A stretch of DNA of 64,000 bases from Argyresthia goedartella (GCA_949825045.1 OX463815.1:25969356-26033355), one strand, 5' to 3'. Shown: positions 23,051 to 35,307, numbered from the stretch's first letter. The notes: a model not told the origin generated them from the letters alone. Made by a program: numbers and translations.

Positions 23051-24639
23051 TAAAATTGCCACTATATTCTAAATATCTCGGGTAGACTCGATCCTTAGCG
23101 CCGTTTGCGCTCCAAATTGGATCTTCGTCCGAAATAGCTCTCTTTCACTCCTTGTGTAACAAACTACTATTGTTACCTCCTTGTTTTTTGAGAAAGAGGT
23201 CCTATCGTATAAAAAGCAAAGTCCGTGATTTTAAGCAGATGTCGTTGTTTCAATAATAAATCCAACCAAATCGCAAAGAAAATGTCCTTAATCCAAAATA
23301 CAAGAAGCAAAGTCGTCGATAATTACTGGAAACGGAAAAACGCAGAGAACTCGGATCAATACCCACTGACACAGGACAGGGACAGTGAATGAAGTATCAT
23401 TTTTTTTAAATATATATTTCCTCTTTTCACTTTTTTAGGTTCACCTCCTCCTTCGGTAGGTAGATCTCCTTTAAGTTCTTCATTATTCTTTTCATAATTG
23501 CAAATCAATTAATCAAACCGATTGATCGATCGAATCGGATCGATTCAAAAGAATGAACCACACTAACTTTCCAAAGACAATAAGACTTTGATGCGCTTTG
23601 ATGAGTTTTTACAAACTTTTGTAATATTCGTCGTCCGATAATTTTGCAATAAAATAACTATCTTAGGGGAGTTACTTGGTGTCGAAATGATGTAAGAACA
23701 ATAAATGATTCCTTGGTATGTGAATGTGTTCATTAATGTATTGATTGATATTCAAATGTAAGTAGTTACGGCGTAATCGTGTGTAATTTGGCTTATTTAC
23801 ATTTTGTGAAATGATATCGAAATGGACTTTAGGTATTTTCAACTAATTAAAGCATAAGGCGTGAAACTCCTTCGTCACTTTGTTAGTAATGTGTTTATAA
23901 ATTCTGCTTTTTCATCAGCTCGCTCTGAATAGATCTTTCATCACAATTAAATCAAAAGCAAATAATGGATTTACTTATTATCTGTTAACATAAAAGGGTA
24001 ACCCATTTAGGTAGATACTTTTATTTATACCACGCAGCAGTTTGTTTTATTTTAGAACGATTGATGGACCGATGTTATGTAGATGCTCGGTCACGAAAGT
24101 CCCAACAGTTTCTTTCTTGTTTAAATTCAGAGATATACGTTGGTAATACCTACTGAATATCGATTGGTACTAAGAAAATACAATTTCATGGTACCGTAAC
24201 AACAGCTACTACCCGTTCATTTCGAGTTTGCCATCGCAGACCGTTACAAAATTACATCAGAGGGACAGCAATTCTGACGAAAAAAAATGTACTTGGTGTT
24301 GGAGCTTGAATACCTTGATCAAAATCATAATTTTAGTCACGAAGAAAGTAAATAGTCTATAGGTATTAATATGTGTGTACACATAACCCCTAGTAATAAG
24401 TTAGTCATAAGTATAAAATAAAGAATCTACTTCCTGTGCATTTACTGGTAGGCGAGTTAGCACCAACTTTGACGATAATTTATTTGCCTTCCCTTCTTCA
24501 GAAAATTACATCAATTTGAGCAATAAATTGCGTTCAGCGTTATGCAAAACTTCTCCTTTTTTACTAATATTGGAACGTGACTTGTTGAAAACATCGACAA
24601 AAAAAAAGTTTTTTTTGATAGCCTGCTGTTCAATGTCTC
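23051..24639. other. Unassigned stretch
   Basis: No ORF of note, no clear repeat and no promoter can be supported. AT-rich intergenic or long-decayed repeat DNA is the simplest description. Confidence 0.4.
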
Positions 24640-24800
24640 ACTGATCGGCAAAGGCCTCCCCGGCTTGAGCCCACACATCTCTGGTAGTCGCAAGATCGAC
24701 CCACTCTGGTTGGAACTTGGCCAGATCGTCCTGCCATCTTCTTCTGGGCCTTCCTCTAGGCCGGTGTCCATCTGTAGGCACCCATTCAGTGGCTATCTTT
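24640..24800 (-). pseudogene. RTE-type LINE C-terminal fragment, inverted
   Basis: On the minus strand it reads GEGPRRRWQDDLAKF, then EWVDLATTRD and WAQAGEAFADQ before a stop. This is the familiar end of RTE-clade endonuclease/reverse transcriptase proteins. It lies head to head with the RT fragment that starts at 24830 on the other strand, so the element has been rearranged by an inversion or two fragments were joined. Confidence 0.75.
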
Positions 24801-24829
24801 GCCCATCTGTCTGGTTCAATTCGACATCA

Positions 24830-25582
24830 AGAATACAATACACCGCTTTACCTTGCTTTTGAAAACTATTCGAAAGCATTCGATAGTCTTGCACACTCCT
24901 CAATTTTTTATTATTTACTTAATCAAAATATAGATCCTGCCTATGTTAACATATTAAGATCAGTTAATAACAATATACAGTAGATGTTAAACTTCAATTT
25001 CCGGGACCTACATTTGTCATAGAAAAGGGCGTGAAACAAGGCGACCCCTTGCCACCAAAACTGTTCACGCTGGTGAACAGTTTTGGAGGCAAGTGGTTTT
25101 GGAGACTTCTTCTAGGGTGCTGACCCTAGAAGAAGTCTCCAAAACCGTAACAGCTTCATGACAAGATAAAATCATTATTGTCGGCGATATTGCTTCGCCC
25201 ACGATAATGTACTGTTCGCTTCAACAGCTACGGAACTTCGAACTATGCTACAGGAACTAAGCACGGCGAGTCATGGGGTTGGAATGAAGATGAATCGGTC
25301 AAAAACTCAACTAATGACCAACGGCGCAAAGCGTAAGGAAGGTAGTAATAGTTGATGGGCAGGAGATACAATACGTCGACGAGTACACCTACTTGGGCCA
25401 GACAGTCACCTTCGAAAGCAGGCAGGCCAAGGAAATCAAACGTCGTGTTTCGATCGCCTGGAAGAGCTTCTGGTCCATGAAGGAGCTTATAAAGAACATG
25501 TGCATTCTGCCCATCCCTACCTATGGCGAACAAACGTAGTGCTTGACTGAACATCAGAAGTCCAAGCTCAAGGTTTGCCAGC
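24830..25582 (+). pseudogene. RTE-type LINE reverse transcriptase fragment
   Basis: It reads NTPLYLAFENYSKAFDSL (conserved RT motif with KAFDS), then NIDPAYVNILRS, then KGVKQGDPL. It is disrupted by twin hairpins at 25048-25146. It continues in shifting frames with MKMNRSKTQLMTN and VDEYTYLGQTVTFESR and stops at the Gypsy LTR insertion (25583-25586 target). The gene resumes at 35603. The FADD catalytic box is not preserved in a readable form. The order and motifs fit RTE; frame shifts and stops show a dead copy. Confidence 0.8.
25048..25146. repeat. Twin hairpins with identical GCTG loops
   Basis: Hairpin one: arms 25048-25068 and 25073-25093 (21 bases, one mismatch) around GCTG. Hairpin two: perfect 24-base arms 25095-25118 and 25123-25146 around GCTG. 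The outermost arms correspond to consecutive parts of the RT gene that would be separated only by a single GCTG. The inserted material is thus the reverse complement of each flank, joined back to back, with a four-base duplication. Confidence 0.92.
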
Positions 25583-25586
25583 GTAC
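25583..25586. repeat. Target-site duplication of Gypsy A, left copy
   Basis: GTAC at 25583-25586 precedes the 5' LTR and is repeated at 35599-35602 after the 3' LTR. Four bases is typical for Ty3/Gypsy elements. The interrupted RTE gene is continuous across it. Confidence 0.92.
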
Positions 25587-25875
25587 TGTTACAACCCTTA
25601 TTAATATGTAGATAAAGCTTAATAGAGCATAATCTCCACATGGCTGTATTTTTCCGTGTTAATTACTGTTGATCATCATTTTTAGACTTCGTCGTTTCTA
25701 ACTCTTTTGTATTTTAGTCAGTTAGATTCAGTCACTCGCGAAAAGCGGTAAAGCATTCTGCTACCTCAAAATTGGGAAGTTATAAAGTTGTGTAATTCTC
25801 TCTGAGATCAATAAATATTAGTGTTAGTGACTTTGTGTTTTTTTTTAAAAGACAAACGACCCAGGCCGCCTAACA
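25587..25875 (+). repeat. Gypsy A 5' LTR
   Basis: This 289-base LTR starts TGTTACAACCC and ends CCTAACA. AATAAA lies at 25810-25815. A TCAGTCAC-type initiator near 25730 may be the transcription start, without an obvious TATA box. Immediately downstream, TGGTGTCAGAAGTGGGA (25878-25894) is the likely primer-binding site. Confidence 0.92.
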
Positions 25876-26318
25876 ACTGGTGTCAGAAGTGGGATGACAG
25901 GAAGGTCTTATTTACTGAGACTCTGTCATCCGAATCCGTGGCCACGTTTCGTCAAATTGATCGACAGTAAGACTCGACCCCAGGTCGAGCCTGCATCAGC
26001 CGCATCCTAGCACCTAGTGATCCGACGGTTAGTCTCCGCTCCGTAGCGTGAGCCCGCGATCTTCACACACGAACTGCTTCACCAACCTGGTCGACGGTCA
26101 GCCTCAGCATCAGCTCGAGCCCGCACCATTACTCATCTGAAGATGATGAAACAGATCTAACTCAACAACCATCATCCAAGGAAACATTTTCCCACGGCAG
26201 TCTTCATACAAACTCTGTTTTGTGGAAAATTCCACACCGTCAACTGCCGCCTTCACGTTATCTGCTGGCGATAGTAACAGGAGCGTTGCAAAGCCTGCAA
26301 TTCATTGGAAACCCTAAA

Positions 26319-27577
26319 TGTAGTGTTATGCTACTTACATGCTATTCTTGCTTTTCATGCTTTCATGCTTTACATGCTATTCTTGCTTCCTATCCCTTAG
26401 CTCCAGCTCCACCATCAGTCTTTTTTGTTTGTCCTTCAGGGTACCTTGCTCTGTCATGCTTTCATGCTTTTCAGCTATATTCTTGCTGAGCTGCATAGTC
26501 TGATATTGGGTATCACCTTTATTTTCATAGGACCCTGTAACGTTTTAAACCATAAGAATACATTAACAAATCATTTTTGCTTTGTATTTTCATACTATCA
26601 GCTCTTGTAAATCGATAGGGAAGGGGTTTACCTTTGGTGACCTTGTTTTTGGCTTTCTCCGAAACTCTGCAATCTCGGGCTTCGTGCGCGCTGGTACGCT
26701 ACCCTTTTTCCTTTCGCTGTTATGTAATTTTGGCTATGTGAACTTGTTAAATTTTATATTACGAGCCTGAAACGAAACTTTGACATTTGTTGACATCGTT
26801 GTTTATCTGGTTGTCATGGCAATGTCCATACAAACTCGTTAGCGGTCTGATAGGTTAGCTTCAATACTTTTACAAAAATACTTTTTCTCTCTTGGCCACT
26901 CACAAAAATTACGTTTAATTTAAATAATTTTTAGAATTCTCCAAAAAGGGTATAAAAGCGGAACATTTCTGAAATTCTGCAGTCTCACGTCAGCTTCTGA
27001 ACTAGAAGTATCACTTAAAGGCCTTATCCCGGGGTCGCACTACCCCGGGATCCTGCGAGCCTTCAAACTCTCTCAAACCTTCAAACAATCCTTCAAACAA
27101 CGGGATCGTGCGAGCCTCCAAACTCCCTCAAAACCTTCAAATAATCCTTCAAACAACGAGATTCTGCGAGCCGTGCCTACGCCGCGATCTTGCGAGCCAC
27201 TCCTACAACGGGATCCTGCGAGCCGTAACTACAAATACGCCCGCTACCGTTCCACTCCTACAACGGGATCCTGCGAGCCGTAACTACAAATACGCCCGCT
27301 ACCGTTCCTACAACGACGATTTCATCGACATCTACAACAACAAATACACCTGCATCCTGGTCATCACCCCACCGGTCTACTTCTCTCCGTGTCCTCCGCT
27401 TCCTTCTTTCTATCCAGACATCTGTATTTTATAAAACCTGTTCTCATCTCATTCATTATCATCTTCGTATCATTTTTTTATCGTCTTCACTGTAAATATC
27501 TAATAAACTGTTACTACTAAATTTTATCCTGGTTGTTTTCTGTAAGGTTCTGGTTAGGTTCGTATCCTCACACGACA
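26319..27577 (+). repeat. Solo LTR of Gypsy family B in the A leader
   Basis: The sequence from TGTAGTGTTATGC to CACGACA matches the 5' LTR of element B (39406-40488) over most of its length. It lies within the untranslated leader of element A. It carries TATAAAAG at 26951-26958 with CAGT 30 bases downstream and a 52-base tandem duplication near 27203-27310. ACCC occurs at 26311-26314 and again directly after the LTR (27578-27581), but four extra bases (TAAA) intervene on the left, so the target duplication is imperfect. Confidence 0.78.
26951..26984 (+). promoter_or_regulatory. Core promoter of LTR B
   Basis: TATAAAAG begins 30 bases before the A of CAGTC (26980-26984), the ideal spacing for a TATA/initiator promoter. 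The second LTR B copy keeps the same layout (TATAAGAG at 39924, AGTC at 39954), with both elements slightly changed. It would start transcription into R/U5 and, here, into element A's gag. Confidence 0.65.
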
Positions 27578-27691
27578 ACCCTTGGGCGCCTTGCATTAGC
27601 GCCTACTTTCCTGCGCACCACCTGCCTGCACACATACTACCTGCGCGTGACACTACCGTGAGAATGAAACTCGAGATCTTCATCACCGTGT

Positions 27692-27699
27692 TCTTGTGA
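27692..27699 (+). promoter_or_regulatory. Candidate env splice donor in the A leader
   Basis: GTGAGTAA upstream of gag is close to the consensus 5' splice site. Errantiviral env is normally made from a spliced RNA that uses a donor near the gag start, and env in this element has no convincing ATG of its own, which fits. No acceptor was tested experimentally. Confidence 0.35.
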
Positions 27700-27847
27700 G
27701 TAAAAATTCAAAGATAAAATTAAGTGTTTCAGTGATATTTCTACAAGGTTTTACTATATTTTTATGCTATTTTACATTTTATAATTTTTACTTGTGTGTG
27801 GTTTTTAATTATATACTACACTTGTCTAACATATCACAGTTCGATTA

Positions 27848-28759
27848 ATGTCGAAACTTAAATCTGAAACCGAAGACGTCAGTCTAATATCAGAAGATAG
27901 CGAATCTTCAGCAGCCGAAACCGCTGAATCTTCTAACACAACACCTGAAAAACCCTCTAAAACCAAAATGTCTGTCACTCTTGGTGTTCTCACTAAATTC
28001 ATCAAAAGCTATAATGGTGACAAGGAGTCACTCCCTGCTTTCTTAACAAACTGTGACAATGCCATGTCCCTAGCTACCCCCGAGCAACAAAACGTGCTCT
28101 GCAAATATATACTCTCTCAACTAGAGGGTAAGGCACAAGTAGCCTATAGCTTAAAAAGCTTCACAAAATGGGAGGATATAAAAGCCTTTCTCAAATCAAC
28201 TTTTGGGGGAAAAAAACACGCAACACATCTTTTGGTTGACTTGCAAAATTGCAGACAACTCTTTTCAGAAGATGTCACCAAAAATTCATTGCGTATTGAG
28301 TGTATACTAACTAGAATACAATCCGACATTCACTACAATTGCAAAGATTCCAAAGAACTTCCTGGCCGTATAGCAGCCATGGAAGATCTCGCGCTCAATA
28401 CCTTCATGTTAGGCCTAAGTGGCTCAATTTCTAATATTGTGCGATGCAGAAACCCCTCAAGTTTAAATGAAGCGGTACAGCACGCTATTGAAGAGGAAAA
28501 ACTGTACAACTTAAAACAACAGTCAACATCCTCACATCGCTCTCAAAAACAGTGCTCTACATGCAGTAAATTAGGGCACACATCCTCTGAGTGTTATAAA
28601 AATAAAAAGCCTCACTCACATAACACACAAAGGTCCTTTAACGTAAATTCTGCCCAAACCCAAGGTACATCTCAAGGTTCAACTAATGCAAATGTCAAGC
28701 AGTGTAAATACTGTAAGAACCTTGGTCATACCCTTCAGGAGTGCCGTAAACTCAAATAA
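27848..28759 (+). CDS. gag: Gypsy A Gag
   Basis: This intact 303-codon ORF starts ATGTCG at 27848. An acidic Ser/Glu-rich N-terminus is followed by a capsid-like helical region (about residues 50-220, with FGGKKHATHLL and LALNTFMLGL). Two CX2CX4HX4C zinc knuckles come last (CSTCSKLGHTSSEC at about residue 236 and CKYCKNLGHTLQEC near the end). It would assemble the particle and bind genomic RNA. Of all the LTR-element genes here, this one looks least damaged. Pol lies downstream in a different frame after a gap of about 100 bases. Confidence 0.88.
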   Translation: MSKLKSETEDVSLISEDSESSAAETAESSNTTPEKPSKTKMSVTLGVLTKFIKSYNGDKESLPAFLTNCDNAMSLATPEQQNVLCKYILSQLEGKAQVAYSLKSFTKWEDIKAFLKSTFGGKKHATHLLVDLQNCRQLFSEDVTKNSLRIECILTRIQSDIHYNCKDSKELPGRIAAMEDLALNTFMLGLSGSISNIVRCRNPSSLNEAVQHAIEEEKLYNLKQQSTSSHRSQKQCSTCSKLGHTSSECYKNKKPHSHNTQRSFNVNSAQTQGTSQGSTNANVKQCKYCKNLGHTLQECRKLK

Positions 28760-28862
28760 AAAATCGGCAAAATAATAGCCAAGGTCAAATACCAAACTCT
28801 AACTCAACTCATGCAAACGTGCATGTAACGCGTGAGGACCAAGACCTTGATTTAAACAGCGA

Positions 28863-31727
28863 ATGATTTCGGATCAGTGCCTGCCGAAATCGTGCTTTAA
28901 AAACGGTACAAATAAGCCCTCTGATTTTGACTCAATCCTTACTAAGTCCCAAAACTTAAATTCACCTCGGGCAACGTTCCCGAGTCACACACCTCGTAAA
29001 AATTCGAGTTCATCTCAGCATTCACTGAGTTCACTGAGTTCACTGAGTTCATCTCTGCCTAAAGGCAAGAGTTTTGCTAAGTCCACACCTCACGTGCCAC
29101 AATGCGAGAGCACGTCGAGTCACACATCTCGGAAAAATCCGAGTTCATCTCAGCCTACACTGGGTCCCCTAAATTCTCTGAGTTCTAAAGAAAAATCACT
29201 GAGTCCACCTCTGTCTAAAGACAAGAGTTTTCCTAAATCTACACCTCACGTGCCACAATGCGAAAACACGTCGAGTCATGTTATTTTAAATCAAAACTCA
29301 CCTCGAGAAAATTCGAGTACTACTAATTTTACTAAGTCAAAAAATACATCTCGTAACAAGTCGTATTCTACCACTTCTATATCCCGGCAAAATAAACAAA
29401 GGTCACTGAACCCTTCTACTAACTGCACTGAATTAAATCATACTACCGACTCTATTCCAATCTTTGAGACCTATACCAAAAAGGTGTCTCTACCACACAT
29501 TTATTTACAAACTAGCCATTCTACGGAACCACTGTGTTTCCTCGTAGATACAGGCGCGAGCATCAGTATCGTCAAAAACTCAAGTCTCAGAGAAACTCCA
29601 CACCTTTCACACGAAATTGTAAGACTCAAAGGCATAAGTAACACTGAATCTTTAATTAAAACATTAGGAACCTTTCAGATGGTAATTAACATACCCCAAG
29701 AATCATTGAATTACAAATTTCATGTTACAAGCGATGACGTCAGTTTGGAATACTATGACGGAATCATCAGCAGTGATTTCTTTAGTCATTTCAAAGTAAA
29801 AATTGACTACCACTTAAAAACTTTGCTAATTAAAGGTCAATCCCTACCTATTGTTTATAATCAGCCAACCTACATTATCCCGGCCCGCTCTGAGACCGTT
29901 ATCGAATGCGCAGTATCAAATTACTCGCCCGAGTTTTATCAAAATAATGAAGCCCTTATTCTAGATCATGTCTTATGCAATGGTGTTTATGTTGCTAATT
30001 GCATCGTCTCAATTAAATCTAATGCAAAAGTTAATGTCTCTGTTTTAAACACCACTGACTCAAGTATAGAAGTCAAAGACTATTATGTAAAACTAACACC
30101 ATTCGAACAGAAGTTCCTTACTGAGTCTTGTCACAAAATAAATTCGATAAATACTTCTGAATCGGATCGATTAAATAGAGTGCTAAGTCAAATCCGCTGT
30201 TCTCATCTCAATGATGAAGAGAAAAGGTCACTATTCGAATGCTGTTCCCAGTACCCTGACATTTTCCATCTCGAAGGTGACCCTCTGTCTTTCACTCATG
30301 CTATCGAGCATTCTATTAATTCCGGTAATGCACCGCCTATTCACGTCAAATCATATCGCTTCCCTGAGAGTCATAAAGAGGAAGTCGACACTCAAGTCCA
30401 GAAAATGCTCGACCAAAATGTAATCCGTCCCTCTGTTTCACCATGGAGTGCCCCTGTGTGGGTTGTCGAAAAGAAAATGGACGCTTCAGGCAAAAAGAAG
30501 TGGAGAATCGTCATCGATTACCGTCGCTTAAACGACGTCACTGTTTCAGAAAGCTATCCACTGCCTCTAATCACCGACATTCTTGACCAATTAGGACATT
30601 CCAAGTACTTCAGTACTTTGGATCTCGCGAGCGGATTTCACCAAATTAAAATGGGCTCAGTCGACGCCCCAAAAACTGGATTTACCGTGTCTACCAACTC
30701 TTGTAGCTCTGGCCACTACGAGTTTGTCAGAATGCCTTTCGGGTTGAAAAATGCCCCCGCTACTTTCCAACGCCTTATGAATACGGCACTTTCAGGGCTT
30801 CAAGGTCTCCACTGCTATGTTTATTTAGACGACTGTATCATATACTCTCATGACCTTGACTCCCACATGACCAAGCTAAAGCTAGTCTTCGACCGACTGC
30901 GTGAATTCAACTTGAAACTGCAGCCAGACAAGTGTGAATTCTTACGCCGCGAAGTCGCATATTTAGGACACATCATAACGGACAAAGGCGTGTCTCTGAA
31001 TCCTGAAAAAGTTAAATCCGTGACCAATTTTCCCACTCCGACTAACGTAAAACAAATCAAGTCCTTCCTAGGCCTAGTCGGATATTACAGACGATTTATT
31101 GAGAATTTTTCTAAGTTAACTAAACCACTGACTTCACTGCTTAAAAAGGATGTCCCATTTGATTGGACTCCAGAACAACAAAATGCTTTCCAAATTCTCA
31201 AGGAGAAACTCACCACAGCCCCACTGCTTCAATACCCTGATTTTTCAGCTCCGTTTGTGATAACTTCGGATGCTAGTAACTATGCTGTCGGTGCAGTTCT
31301 CTCCCAAGGCGACATAGGTAAAGACCAGCCTATTGCCTACGCCTCGCGTACATTAAATAAGCCAGAAGGCAATTATTCAACTACCGAGAAGGAACTTCTC
31401 GCGATCATATTCGCAGTCAAAACTTTCCGTCCCTATATATTTGGTCGGAAATTCAAAATTGTCACAGACCATCGTCCCTTGGTATGGCTGTTCAACGTAA
31501 AGGATCCCGGTAGTAGACTCATTCGTTGGCGCCTTAAGCTTGAAGAGTACGACTACGAAATAGTGTACAAACAAGGTCGTCTCAACTCTAATGCTGACGC
31601 GTTATCACGCTGTCCCGTCAACGCAATTCATGCTGATTCCCTGTTAAATTCAACTTACGAAAAGTATTTCAAGGAACAGTTTACAAACAAACTTCCAGAT
31701 TCCAACACACAACAACACTGTTATTGA
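28863..31727 (+). pseudogene. pol: Gypsy A Pol: protease, RT, RNase H
   Basis: The 954-codon frame opens with a Ser/Pro-rich segment containing a near-duplicate block (HVPQCE twice, about 29080-29280). Then come retropepsin with DTGAS (29547-29561), reverse transcriptase with the YLDD box at 30822-30833 and the IDYRRLN and MPFGLKNAPATF motifs. RNase H follows with TSDASNYAVGAVLSQG and TEKELLAI. It ends before integrase; the frame of integrase is different, so a single-base change near 31700 separates them. Upstream of the frame a TGA (28848) shows that linkage to gag is also broken. It would produce element cDNA. Confidence 0.9.
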
Positions 31728-31803
31728 GGAGCACACGGAGGCTCTACAGCTGACTAAATTAAAATCAATAACATGTCCCGTCTCATTAGATCTCGACTAC
31801 TCT

Positions 31804-33264
31804 TTGCCTCACTGCGAAGAGATATTGTCGCAACTCGACAATTCCGCTGACTTGTTCAATTCTGAGCGAGAACCTTTTACTGTTCAGAGCTTGAATAGTA
31901 ACAATAAAATATATTACTTTCCATACACTAAGGTTCATCACTATGAAGAGACGAAGTACAAGGACATTTACAACTTGTTGATAAAACTTAGAGATCTTAT
32001 TCTGAAAGATCACCCTGAAACCACTGATCTCGCAACATCCGACTTTACAGACCCATTTTCCAAAATTTCATATACGAAAATCTATAATATGATTTCCCAA
32101 GTCTTTAATAACACTAACATCAAAATTCATATCTACAAAAATCAACTGATCTACCCGACTGCTGTCGAGGTCCCAAAAATATTGAAGGAAAACCACGACT
32201 CTACTATCGCTGGTCACCCAGGGTCAAAGCGGATGTACAATAGAATAAAAGCTGCCTATTACTGGAAAGGCATGCGTTCTGATATTGAGGATTATGTTAA
32301 GAAGTGTAAACTTTGTCAGGTCAATAAACCTTTACGAAAATCAAATAAAGTCCCAATGGAGATTACGTCAACCTCTACGAGACCATTTGAACGATTGGCT
32401 CTCGATATAGTTGGTCCCCTACCCGACGCGGGTTTCCAAAATTTTAGATTCATCTTAACATTACAGGATGATTTAACTAAATTTTCAAGCGCATACCCCA
32501 TGGTCACTGCGACAAGTGACGAGATAGCTAGAAATCTCGTACATTTTATGTCTCTTTTTGGATTTCCCAAAACAGTACTCACTGATTTAGGTACTTGTTT
32601 TACCTCAGAATTGTTCAAACAGCTTACCGAAATCCTGAAAATCAAGTCTCTATTTACTACTCCTTACCACCCACAGACCAACGGAGCACTAGAACGTTCA
32701 CATGCTACACTGAAGGAATACCTGAAATCCTTTGTCAACGAAAACCAAAACGACTGGCACTGTTATCTGTTTACTGCCATATTGGCATACAATACTACCC
32801 CTCATTGTACCACTGAGTTTACCCCATACGAACTTCTTTATGGTTACAAGCCTATTATTCCAAATTCCTTATAAGAGACCTCCAGTAATACTACCCACAA
32901 CGAGTACATTCGCGCATTGCCATACAGAATGCGTTTTAGCCGCGAAAAGGCTATCGAAAAGATTAGAGCCAGTAAAGAAAGGTCAATGCAATATTATGAC
33001 GCAAACTCTCGTGACGTCACATATAAAACAGGTGATATGGTTTATTTAAAGCAACACCATAGGCTTAGGAAAGCCCTTTCACCAATATGGAAAGGCCCTT
33101 TTAAAATTATAAAAGTGCATAACAAGCACAATGTAACTCTTCAAGTCGGCCGTAAACATATAAAACACCACACAAACGAAATTAAGCCTGCTAAATCTCC
33201 ACTCTATTTATTTCCAGAGCCCTGCTCTATGGATGCTACGCTGAGTCTAAAGTTACTCGGATAG
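31804..33264 (+). pseudogene. pol: Gypsy A integrase
   Basis: The zinc-binding region has HPGSKRMYNRIK and CKLCQ. The catalytic core shows Asp at 32404 (LALDIVGPLP), Asp at 32584 (VLTDLGTCF) and Glu at 32692 (NGALERSH). This is a DD35E spacing, intact in the last interval. A TAA at 32872-32874 cuts the protein; the same frame continues from 32875 to the C-terminal GPF-type domain (SPIWKGPFKIIKV) and stop at 33264. Integrase would insert the cDNA. The stop makes it defective. Confidence 0.88.
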
Positions 33265-35160
33265 TACATAGTCCCGGAATTTATTTTGAACCTATTACAA
33301 CGGTTCACTTTCATAACGATTACTGGAAGGTAATCACGCACATTGATCTTATAACCCTAGAGCCCTATCTTCAAAATGTAGAACACTTATTACAAAAGAC
33401 TTAAGATCTTTGTAATAAAATACAATCATCCGACCTCATCCAATATAAGGATGTCTCCAGCCCAATTGAAGTCTTAGTTGAGTCTAATTTTATCAAATTG
33501 CAATCACTATCTCATATTATCTCTACTCAAACCCCAACGAAGGTCAAACGATCTTTAGAATTCGGCGGAGAGATTCTAAAGTTTTTCTTCGGCACATTAG
33601 ACGCGGACGACGCCCGGAAATATGATGCCGCTATCGAATCTTGCAAAAAAAAGCGAGAACGAACTGTTTTATTTGATGAAAGACAAGATTCATATTGTTA
33701 AATCGACAATTAATAATTTTAACTCTACGATTTATAAACTCAATCAGAATGAAATTAAACTGAATGCCCAAATTAATAATATGAATGAAATCTTATCTCA
33801 AATCACGAAAACAGATAATGTGTTATATTCTATGTCTAGGATAAATAGCTTACTTAATATAATCGAAAGTTCCCTACTTTCTCTTTCTTATTTGATTGAT
33901 ACCACGTTAAATGCTATCCTATTTTCTAAGGTTAATATACTACACCCTAGTGTGATAAGTCCCTCAAAACTGTTTGCTGAGCTATCAAAACACAGCAACC
34001 ACATAAACAAAAGACTAGACTTTCCTGTTGAACTAAATATAAACAACATTCATTCACTAATTGACGTGTCGGAACTTAACTGTTACTATTATAACAAAAT
34101 GATAGTTTTTGTTTTGCAGATTCCACTAATAACTTCCGATAGGTTCACAGTTTACAAAAATATACCTCTGCCTACCCCGCATGATGACTCACATGTCAGA
34201 ACTTTCGCGCTCATTCAGCCTTCCGATAATTACATTGCTCTAAGTGATGACAGATTGCACTATGCTATGTTGGACAGTATAGATAAGTGTAAGAAAATTA
34301 ATTATAACTACTCCATTTGTAAACTTGTCTCAATATTTTCAAGTAATGGTTATCCGAATTGTGAATCAAAACTCCTCACGGAGGTGACAATGTCCTTGCC
34401 GCCTCAATGTAATGCTAAACTGTTATTTGGACAAATAAGCATATGGCAAAAGCTTCAAAATAACAAATGGATATATGTACAGTCAAACCCTACTAAACTT
34501 ACTATGAAATGTGATGATAATATTGTTGATTATTCCATAGTTGGTACCGGTATTGTAAAACTAACCGAAAATTGTATCGGTTTTTCAAAAACTATTCAGC
34601 TGATTCCAACTAGTTTTTACTCTTTCGTAATGAAGTCTCCATTGGATATTACTTTTGATATCACATTAGACGACTGTTGTAAGAAAGAAGTTTTTAACCA
34701 GACTCTACCTCATTTATCGCCAATTAATTTGAGCAAAATAAGTTTAGAGTCCTTGAAATATGCTACACATAAACTGGATAATTTAGAAGATGAATTAAGT
34801 AAGTTACAATCAGAATCCCACTTTGTTAAATACAGTAGATACTATTCAGGTTTCACTTATGTTTTAATTAATATAATATCTCTGTTTGTTTTGTATAAAC
34901 TCTATAAATGTTACAGAAATCGAATTGGCAATCGTAACTCTAGATGTTGTATACAAATATTCAATCAATGCAACAATAAGAAGCTGGTCAAACATCAAGC
35001 TAAAATGTCTAACTCTATTGAAATGTCAGATGTTTCTACTTCAGATGAAGAAAAAAAATCTGTAAAATCTCTGCCAGCCCCACATACTAGTTATAAGTCT
35101 TATGATAACCTTCATGGAATCGAGGTTCCTCATCCTTCTAGACGTAATCTTAACTTTTGA
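33186..35160 (+). pseudogene. env: Gypsy A envelope (F-type), broken
   Basis: Reading from about 33195, without a convincing ATG, the frame has a possible signal-like stretch, then a TAA at 33402-33404. A furin-type KVKR site (33540-33551) follows, then a Gly/Phe-rich fusion-peptide-like segment. In an A8 run near 33646-33653 the frame changes, and the rest is open from 33622 to 35160 (512 codons in that frame). Next come a coiled coil, paired cysteines, a transmembrane segment near 34850-34905 and a cytoplasmic tail. The lack of an ATG suggests that env was expressed by splicing. It would have fused virus and cell membranes; it is not functional as it stands. Confidence 0.82.
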
Positions 35161-35294
35161 GTGAATTCAGATAATACGTTTTGTACTTTTGTGTTAACTG
35201 TAAGTTTTGTAAGACTTCCTAAATTTGAGTTTTCTATTTTCAACAAACTTTAGTTTAGAACTTCGCTTCATTTTTAAAGGGATGAAGCTCCGTC

Positions 35295-35307
35295 AAAATG
35301 GGGGAGC
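35295..35307 (+). promoter_or_regulatory. Polypurine tract of Gypsy A
   Basis: AAAATGGGGGAGC ends directly at the start of the 3' LTR (35308). A purine-rich tract in this place primes plus-strand DNA synthesis in LTR elements. Confidence 0.7.

Noticed and set aside
27108..27434. 108-codon ORF in LTR B
   Set aside because: It lies in the R/U5 region and is caused by a 52-base tandem duplication of LTR sequence.
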